From Cryptomeria japonica (lineage: Eukaryota > Streptophyta > Pinopsida > Cupressales > Cupressaceae), in NCBI RefSeq assembly GCF_030272615.1, contig NC_081406.1, positions 258,653,386-258,717,385 on the forward strand: a stretch of DNA of 64,000 bases. The letters are read 5' to 3'. The position numbers were made by a program, and so were the translations under genes. Positions 56,998-64,000 of the stretch are shown piece by piece (the first letter of the stretch is position 1; the number at the start of each line of letters is the position of its first letter). Below the pieces are notes generated by a model, which saw only the letters and a program-made list of their open reading frames with translations, was not told the origin of the DNA and did not search any database.

Positions 56998-57543
56998 CTA
57001 TTTAACTCCTTGCAAATCCAGGTCATAGAGAGCATTATTATTGATAAAGTCCATTAAATCCAATTTGCTATCTAGATTGGTTTGGCTCCCTCCTTTTTTC
57101 TCGTTTTCCTTCAAAGGGGTATTGAAGTCTCCCATAATCATGCAGCCATCTTCAGCAAACTTATTTCTTAACAAGGTTAATTTTTTCCAAAAATCACTTC
57201 TGCTAGTCTTAGTATTAGGAGCATACACATTAGTTAACACCCATGAGGTTCTATCTTTCAAATGCTTGAATTTGATACATGCCAGATTGTTGTCCTGAAT
57301 CAACACTTCTCCCTCTACAGTGTTTTTATTCCAGAAAGTAACAATACCTGCCGATGCACCTTTTGAACTACCATGACTAACTCCTCCATTATTAAACATT
57401 TTCAATCCCTCTACTTTATCTTTTGACATTTTGGTTTCTTGAATCAAAAAAAAATTTGGGTTTTTGTCTCTAATCATACTTTTTATTAAATCATGTTTGT
57501 GAGGATTATTCAATCCTTGAATATTCCAAGAGATGATCTTCAT
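56998..57543 (-). pseudogene. LINE AP endonuclease (start of ORF2)
   Basis: MKIISWNIQGLNNPHKHDLI, NFFLIQETKMSKDKVEG, SWVLTNVYAPNTKTSRSDFW and DGCMIMGDFNTPLKENE: the WNIxGLN, QETK, NVYAP and GDFN motifs of L1-type endonucleases. ORF2 starts at the ATG 57543-57541, which overlaps the ORF1 stop (ATGA). A TAG at 56998 cuts the reading. Confidence 0.88.
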
Positions 57544-59204
57544 GGTTTTTTAGAAATACCTACCTCAAAGATGGTTCTTTGAGTCCCATCTGCTATGTTC
57601 TTTCTTGTTTCCATAGTCCTCTTCTTTGCATTTGAATATCTTCCTAGAGAATTATCTTGAGCTCCCACATGCCCAAGTCTACTTCTGGTATTTCTGGTTG
57701 ATGTACTATTGTTGTTGTTGTTGTTATTCTTTTTTTTGTTCTTAATCTTTCTTTTATCCTCCAATACTTCTTCTTCTTGCTGCTTTGATTCACTCTTTCC
57801 CAGTGCCTTTTTGATGTCTTCCTCATCTCCCCATTTTGTCTCATTTTCCTCTAGAAAGATCAACCTTACCTTAGTAGGAGAGACTAATGAAATTTCCAAC
57901 AACCCTTGATCCAAGATGTTATTAGGTTGTGCATCTTGGATCTAGTCTGCTCCCTTATCTGTCTCACAAGAGTTTGAGATCGAATTAAAATTGTCTCCTT
58001 CCTCTTTATTGTCTTTGGGTTGATTATCTCCCTTTTTCTTTTGACCGTTATTTCTCTTCTCACTATTGTCTGTGTTTTGATCTATCTTATCTTTTTCCTT
58101 TTCCTCTTTTTGGCTACTCACTTGTGACTCTCTTTCTCAATCATCTGAATCCTTGCCATTTTGCTCCTTTTTCTGATGGGTGACATTTTCATTATCTCCT
58201 TTCTTCTTTTCATTTCCCAACTCTCTGACTAAAACTTCCTTTGTCTTTCCAGCCTGAGATTGTTTTTCCTAATCTAGATCATCAGATTGCGAAGCTTTCA
58301 AAGATTTGTCCACCTTTTTCCATACTTTAGTTTGGGATTGAGATTTGACCGCATTACTTGGGCATTTTTTAGCCCAGTGTCCTACTTTCTTACGGTGAAA
58401 GTATGCAAAAGGAATTGTTTCGTAAACAATATTCTGCTTCCATTTGCCAAGCTTTGATTCTATCTCTATTTCCTCTGACATATCCATTTCGGGCCCAATT
58501 CCTATGTAGATTCTGACATATATAAGTCTTCTTCTGGATGTCGTGACTGGATCAATGACAATAAGCTCCCCAAAGGCATTGGCTATTCCTGCAAACACAT
58601 CTTCCTTCCAATATTACATTGGGAGTCCAAGTAACTTTATCCAAACTAGAACTTTGACCGCAATTTTTTTTTCTCTTCTCGCATTAGGGTACCATTTCTG
58701 GATATACATTAAATATTTGCCTATCACCCAAGTATCGTTGCAAAGGATGTTCCTGCAGTCCTCCTCACAAGAGAAAGAAAATGACAGACATCCTTTATTC
58801 ATCGCAACCACATCCACTAGACCTTTCAAGTTCCATTTCCTCTTAACAAACCCACGAACAACCTCAATGTTCGGTCTCATACCATAAAATTTACCAATCA
58901 AAGTATTTTCCATGTGAGCAATGTTATGATCTATAATTTGATCAGGAACAGAAATGGTGAACTTACCCTGAGACACATTCGAGGTATTTTTGATTGGGGG
59001 CAAGGATGACTTAACTTTAGGTTTGACCCCAAACAAAGAGGACCATTTACCAATGTGTCCAATCGATCCGGGCCACCCCCTTAGATCCCCTAAATTCGTC
59101 AGGTTCTTGAGATCCTTCCCATTAGATTCTTTTCCTTCCATTGTGACCTCTGAACCGCTTGCCGCTTGCTGTCCTGGACTTGCTTCAAGTTTGCGGCCTC
59201 CCAA
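57540..59204 (-). pseudogene. LINE ORF1 (DUF4283-like, degenerate CCHC), broken
   Basis: 59204-58614 reads FTISVPDQIIDHNIAHMENT, LIGKFYGMRPNIEVVRGFVK, KGCLSFSFSCEEDCRNILCN, GKYLMYIQKWYPNARREKK and KVLVWIKLLGLPM, the DUF4283-type nucleic-acid binding domain of plant LINE ORF1. After a stop it continues with FAYFHRKKVGHWAKKCPSN, a CCHC knuckle in which the first Cys pair is lost. A long Lys/Glu/Asn-rich tail, with a run of Asn from repeated GTT (57705-57727 plus strand), ends at the TGA 57542-57540. Confidence 0.82.
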
Positions 59205-59663
59205 ATTTAAATTTTGAACCTAAACATTCCCCTTAACTCGTGCTATCTGCTCCTCACGTGATCTGGGGCCCCCACCTGGGTCCCTCGAGTCCAAAGGAAC
59301 ATTGGGTTCCTTACCATCTGAACTCTCCCCTTCTATAAGACTCCTTGAATCTCCTGCTACATTCTATCCCGCTGCTGAACCAGTGCTCCTGCCCAAGAAA
59401 TTTGAAATTTGGGCCCGACTGCTCCCCTTCTCCTCCCCGCTCTCCACCTTAACTCTTGATATCTTCTCCTCACGTGATTTGGGGCCCCCACTTGAGTCCC
59501 CCGAGTCCAAAGGAACATCGAGTTCCTTACCATTCGAACTCTCCCCTTCTACAGGACTCCCTGAAACTCCTACTACATTCCGTCCTGTTGCTGAACCAGT
59601 GCTCTCGCCCAAAAAATTTGAAATTTGTGCCCAACCGCTCCCCTTCTCCTCCCTGCTCTGCAT
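59205..59663 (-). pseudogene. LINE ORF1 N-terminus made of tandem 72-residue repeats
   Basis: On the minus strand the frame from 59663 reads AQISNFLGESTGSATG, SPVEGESSNGKELDVPLDSG, GGPKSREEKISRVKV and then the same order again (AQISNFLGRSTGSAAG, SLIEGESSDGKEPNVPLDSR, GGGPRSREEQIARVKG). A weaker third copy follows at the start of the 59204 ORF (NLNLGGRKLEASPGQQAASG, GKESNGKDLKNLTNLGDLRG). One stop lies between copies. Gly/Ser/Glu-rich and probably disordered. Confidence 0.7.
59231..59662 (-). repeat. Tandem repeat, two copies of 216 bp
   Basis: Copy 1 59231-59446, copy 2 59447-59662, both starting CCTTAACTC and sharing TCCTCACGTGAT, GGGGCCCCCAC and CCAAAGGAACAT. The length is a multiple of three, which keeps the LINE ORF1 frame. 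Confidence 0.9.
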
Positions 59664-59690
59664 TTGTTAATCTTCATTGCAAACTTGAGC

Positions 59691-60775
59691 GTTGCGTTAC
59701 ACAAGTGACTATCTCCATATTGTTATTACCTGTTTCATATCAGTATTTCTTCATGTTGGTATGTAAATTGTTATTGTATTTTGGATTGATGTACGACTGT
59801 CAAAACATTATTTTCATGCTTTCCCTGTTATAAAGTGTAATGTGTTTAAACTAAAAGGTTTCATGATAAATATATATCATTTTCCTTTAATAGCTTAATA
59901 TTTTTGTCTGATTAGCATGAAAACTCTGAGACTCTTTAAGTCCAGAGTTTTTGTTGTATGAATCTTTTGGTGAAAAATACAAAGATCAACACAAACATTC
60001 TTTTTTCTATCTGATTAGTCATTCAATAGGACTCTGGACTTAACAGGCCTTAGGGAAAGATGCAATAACCGTACATTTCACTTGCATGCTAGGCTCAACC
60101 CTTGTGGGAGCCACATTTACCCCACATGCTAAAAATGAACATGATTATCCCTGCTTCGGCACATGACACAAACATGTTAGAAAAATTTATACATATTTGA
60201 GGTTTGCATGACAACTCCTTGTTTGATTTTGGATGTTCAAAGCAAACACTACATCTGATATACATAAGGATTAGTATGTGTATGCATGAGTAGATGTTCA
60301 TGTATAGGATGCAGCCTTTCATTGCTTAGAACTTTTGTTCTAACTCATTGTATGCACTTAATGCAGGACACAGGGCTCTAAAGATTAGGGAGTTGGCAAG
60401 GCGAGGCAAGACAAATCAGAGAAGATCAAGCCGACGGAACCAGTCATTCATGCAATGTCTGGTTACCTTCTCTACATGTCTTCTTTTCTTTTCACATTTT
60501 CTCATGCACGTATATCTTAATTCTTATTTGTATCAGCTGAGCATAGTTAGTCTCATGACTTGTTGTGTGAGACACATATATTTTCTTCCATTTAATAATA
60601 ATTGTGTTTTTCAAAAGATTGTGAAATATTTTATGTTTCATTCACATACATGAATGCAAAGATTTATATCCATGTAATCTTGTAAAATTGCTTCATTTGT
60701 GTGACTGAATGTAGCATAAGAGGTTATAAAATGTACCATTTACTTAAAAAACTTAGTGGCTCTACCTGATTGAGC
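59691..60775. other. Non-coding right part of the 11.7-kb insertion
   Basis: AT-rich. The plus-strand ORF 60348-60653 begins with a basic stretch (HRALKIRELARRGKTNQRRS) preceded by TGCAG, which could be an exon, but nothing supports a gene around it. Confidence 0.35.
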
Positions 60776-60780
60776 GTGTA

Positions 60781-61672
60781 GGTGAAAATATGGTAACAAG
60801 AAGTTTGAAACAACCATGCATGAAATTCAGAGTAGCCTGGAGAAAAATGAGAAGGAACTCCATAATGCAAAGGGATTATTACAGCAAGAGCAAGATCGCA
60901 TAGTGCGGCTTTAGGATGCTTTTCAGGATAGAGGCACCAAGATCCTCACTTTGGAGCATCAGGCCACTCGTGAACATGACAAAAATAAGGATCTACAAAA
61001 TGAGATAAGAGTGAGGGATGATGAAATCACACATTTATCTCAGCTTCCCCCCCTTTGGAAGTTCCTCAAGATCTCTCCCCAATTGTGGAAGAATTGTATG
61101 TTTCTCATTGGGAGAAGATTAACCAGTATTTCCCTTCGCTGTAGCCCGTGCTGAGGTTCCTAGGTGAAGCACAGTCTCTTTGTGCTTGAGCGGGCATTCT
61201 CATTGATAGAGTTGCACTCTTAATTGGTCCTAAGCTCCCCATAGCCCTGAGGTTGGTTCAATGGCTATATGCCGCTTCTGATGAATATTTTATGGCAAAG
61301 GGAGTTGCAGATCGCAATCAATTGATCAAGAGAGCCAATATTTTCATCAATCATCACAAGGAAGCCATGCAAGTGTTTGCAACACTTAATTCCTTGAGGA
61401 TTTTGGTTCCAGATATCAAACGACGTGTGGAGAGATTTGTGAACCTTGGCCTACCTTTGCCTTTTCCTACAGACAATTCTATTTTGGGCATTGAGCAAGT
61501 TATGAAGCAAATTGAGGAGCTACAACAAAATCAAACTTTCCTAGAATGCATCAATAGTCCTATTTCAGTAGAGGAAGTCGAGCAACTTTTACATCCCCTG
61601 GCTCAGCTCTATGCACTTCTGAAGATGGTCCATGAAGAACCAGCAAGCTTGCCATTTGATGAAGTTATCTAA
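60781..61672 (+). pseudogene. Sense ORF3, part 3 (coiled coil and C-terminal domain)
   Basis: Resumes KYGNKKFETTMHEIQSSLEK and continues the coiled coil (GLLQQEQDRIVRL, EHDKNKDLQNEIRVRDDEIT). A globular end follows: LYVSHWEKINQYFPSL, then LVQWLYAASDEYFMAKGVAD, ANIFINHHKEAMQVFATLNS and IEQVMKQIEELQQNQTFLEC, with a stop at 61670-61672. The last stretch is open from 61253. It ends 164 bp before the 3' LTR, the expected place for the last ORF of the element. ORF3 in total would be about 1000 residues. Confidence 0.65.
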
Positions 61673-61835
61673 TTGGACCAGAATGCCAGATCCTGGAAGT
61701 TCAGGTGTTACCCTCTGAAGACGATTGGACTCTGTTGTAGCAGGTCTTTGATCCGCTTTTTTGAATTCAAGCTTAAAGTGTAGTCTCTGAACCAACTATT
61801 TTGGATCCTAGCATTCTGCAAGTAGAATTCCCCTT

Positions 61836-62876
61836 TGAGTCACCATTCCCCTTTCTCTTTTTGGCTTGATCTTCCATTTGTGTGCATGTGCCATGTGGTG
61901 TCACGACACTGCTCTAAGTAGCTCGCCTTTCTTGCCTTGTATTGAGAAAGCACAGAGTTGCCGCATGGCACATGATTTTTCTTCGATGTAAGTGTTTTTG
62001 GCCCCACCATTCTTCATGTGCTAGCAGTGACACTTGGCATCTTTGCGCTTCATGTCCTGGTCCCCATTTTGTGCTTGACTTTCAGGTTCCTCTGAGTTTC
62101 CACATGTCCCTTTGATGATTCATGAACCATAATATTGTTGGTGTCGTGATTTTCTTGTTTTGGAAGGTGCAGAGATCGCCATGATGCAGTTTGCATAATG
62201 ACATTGAAAGGCTATTTTCACCTTTTTGATTGCACGCGTCTCTTTGGATGCCACACAAGGATTTTCCTAATAGGGAGCGGTTGCTGGGATTTTTCTTGTG
62301 CTTTCCTGCTATTGTTTAAGGGCTATTTATTGGCCTTCCCTCTATTATTTTTGTGGTTTAGACTTTTAAGAAAAGATATTTAGATTTTGACTTTGTAAAT
62401 CAGGCCTTTATGTGGATTATGTTTTGTGGATGATAAAGATATTATACTGTGCCTATGGCCTTTATGGTTATTTTTTTTCAAACTTAATAGATTAACTTCT
62501 ATGCTATTTTTTGATTCAATAAATTCTATGATATATGCTGTGAGACTCCGTGGATTAAACTATGTTCAACTTGTTATCTATTGGATGAGCCTTGTTTGAT
62601 TATCTTCTTAAATTATATTGGGCATGTAGATTGTTGAATGGGCCTTAAAACTGCAATTACTTGGGTTTTCTATGCTGCAAATGCTCTAAAAAATATTCCG
62701 ACGCATTGCCTAATTAGTATAGCCTTTAAGTTTTCTTTCTCCCTTTTCTTCCCCCCATTGTATGAAGAGTTAGCTTATCAAACTCGAAGGTTATTCAGTG
62801 AACTTCGCGCAAAGGTCCCCCATCACTGAATTTCCCATAAGGTTGTTAGCGTTTAATGCAAAATTCGTAGTCAACA
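61836..62876 (+). repeat. 3' LTR of the giant gypsy element (about 1.04 kb)
   Basis: Matches the split 5' LTR over its whole length (for example GGTGTCACGACACTGCTCTA is close to 28024 onward, and GCAGAGATCGCCATGATGCA to 28297 onward). Ends GTAGTCAACA. No clear purine tract precedes it. Many substitutions separate the two LTRs, so the element is old. Confidence 0.83.
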
Positions 62877-64000
62877 CAACCACGAAATAAAAACTATCAT
62901 CAGAGGTCTAACTTTCAAGGACAAAACCAGTGGAGTAATGCCAGACCCATGAATAATTTAAATCACTTGGTTGCAACTAATTCAAAGGCATTGGTTCCAA
63001 CGTAAAACAATCTTGCTCAAGAACAAGATTGGTGTAATCAGTGCAATTAGCCACATAATAAGACCTCATGTTAGAATGGTGGGTTCACTCAGGCCTTGAT
63101 AGCACAAGGTGAGCCAACCACATCAGGACACCAACAATTTGGTGATTGTCCAAACCATTCACATGCAAATTTGTCTTTTATGAATTGGCAAGAGGTTGAT
63201 TTTTGTGGAATGAATCAGGAAAATAATGACAGTGTGGCCAGCAATACAAGATCCAAGAAAAGGGCCATAGACCTTAATGCTACTTCTACCACAATGGCTC
63301 AAGCTCCACAAGATACCAAGCAATCTCTAATGCCAAAGACTCCTAACAAGGTGGATGCTCCAACTAAAGATCAGGACTTGACACAAAATGTCAAGAAGGG
63401 GGAACCACCTAGGGCTCTTGCAATATCAAAGCTAGGCCTTGCTACTATAAAGGTTTCCACTAAGGTCATGGTTCCATTCAACATAGTAGAGCAAATGAAA
63501 AAAGAAAGACTTAATTTCTCTATGTGGGATGCGCTTTCTATCCCATCTTAGAGAGACTTACTCCAGGAAGCCTTGAAAGACATAAATGTTGCAGAGGTCA
63601 CTACAAAAAGTTGTAGTTCTTGGACTTCTACGAGTTTGGTGCAACCTTTAGAGATAGAGAATTCAAAGAACATCAGTAAGCCTCCTCCCTTCTATCTTTC
63701 TCTGATTATATGAAATAATCTTGTTCATAATTATATGATAGATAGTGGGGTTGGTAATTTAGTTATTCCAAAGGTTGTAGCTGATCACCTAGGCATCAAA
63801 TATGAGCCTATATCAAGAGGTGTTCTGCAACTAGATGACACATCCATTCAGACTGTGGGGTCATCGAAGACCTAAATTTGACCTTTCATGCTTCCCTAGG
63901 TTGCAGCGCATTGCAAGAGGTCTTAGTGATTGACCTCCCAATGTACTTTGCCTTTTGTCTATCTAGGGAATTCACTACTAAGATAGGGGGTTACCTATCC
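62877..64000 (+). pseudogene. Gag end and protease of a second, related gypsy element, off right edge
   Basis: A CCHC-like WCNQCNxPHNKTSC lies at about 63030-63075. An open stretch 63096-63551 (SNTRSKKRAIDLNATSTT, PFNIVEQMKKERLNFSMWDA) is a gag-pol linker. Then the protease NYMIDSGVGNLVIPKVVADH with KYEPISRGVLQLDDTSIQ, LVIDLPMYFAFCLS and TTKIGGYLS follow. It parallels the protease at 34900-35330 segment by segment. It may be the element into which the giant one inserted, but the gag middle is missing at the junction. Confidence 0.7.

Larger units (their letters stand above)
52940..59690 (-). mobile_element. Plant LINE (non-LTR retrotransposon), L1-like, nearly full length
   Basis: Minus strand order: ORF1 with N-terminal repeats, DUF4283-like domain and knuckle; then ORF2 with AP endonuclease, reverse transcriptase, zf-RVT region and RNase H; then a roughly 400-bp 3' UTR. 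No poly(A) end is evident at the left, where two TGTTTGGATGGGATC-like repeats lie at about 52942-52979. Several stops break ORF2, so it is inactive. Ends are approximate and no target duplication was found. Confidence 0.88.

Noticed and set aside
60348-60653. Basic ORF after a TGCAG acceptor-like word, possible host exon
   Set aside because: Short, no partner exons and no recognisable domain.

Overview
The window is nuclear DNA of a seed plant with a large, repeat-filled genome. Long, decayed LTR retrotransposons sit inside one another, a plant-type LINE is present, and one intronless PPR-DYW editing-factor gene lies between them. A conifer or other gymnosperm is my best guess, inferred from the style of the repeats. 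Only the PPR gene (6669-9383, +) is a clearly intact host gene. A broken first exon of a CDPK-related kinase (25166-25450, +) is the only other host-like coding sequence I could name.

Layout, left part. 1-3662 is the 5' end of a copia-like LTR element on the minus strand: LTR 2419-3662, PBS, a decayed coiled-coil/zinc-knuckle gag-like ORF, then an open ORF of unknown function running off the left edge. 6669-9383 is the PPR gene. 11313-13877 is a complete 2.6-kb LTR element with a 5-bp target duplication, a gag scrap and a 1.6-kb unidentified cargo. 17310-20496 is a complete 3.2-kb Ty3/gypsy deletion derivative, also with a 5-bp duplication, in which the start of RT is joined to the end of integrase. 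23.9-27.9 kb holds LTR pieces of a second gypsy family, with the kinase fragment between them and a gag start at the right end.

Layout, right part. About 27964-62876 is one very large Ty3/gypsy element, broken by at least four insertions: a solo copia LTR in its 5' LTR (28598-31105), a solo LTR in gag (32261-33483), a 6.3-kb copia element (41651-47948), and an 11.7-kb segment (49054-60775) that carries a LINE (about 52940-59690). With these removed the element reads LTR - gag - protease - RNase H (archaeal/Tat type) - RT - decayed native RNase H - integrase - antisense ORF - long sense ORF3 with a coiled coil - LTR. The extra RNase H lies before RT, and there is both an antisense and a sense extra ORF. 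These are the most unusual features of the window. 62877-64000 is the gag/protease part of a related gypsy element that runs off the right edge.

Functionally, the PPR protein should edit organellar RNA. The rest is a record of retrotransposition, internal deletion, LTR-LTR recombination and capture of foreign sequence. Every retroelement ORF of any length is broken by stops or frameshifts, except the unknown ORF at the left edge, the copia RNase H segment and some LINE segments. Family names rest on motifs read by eye; no database search was possible.
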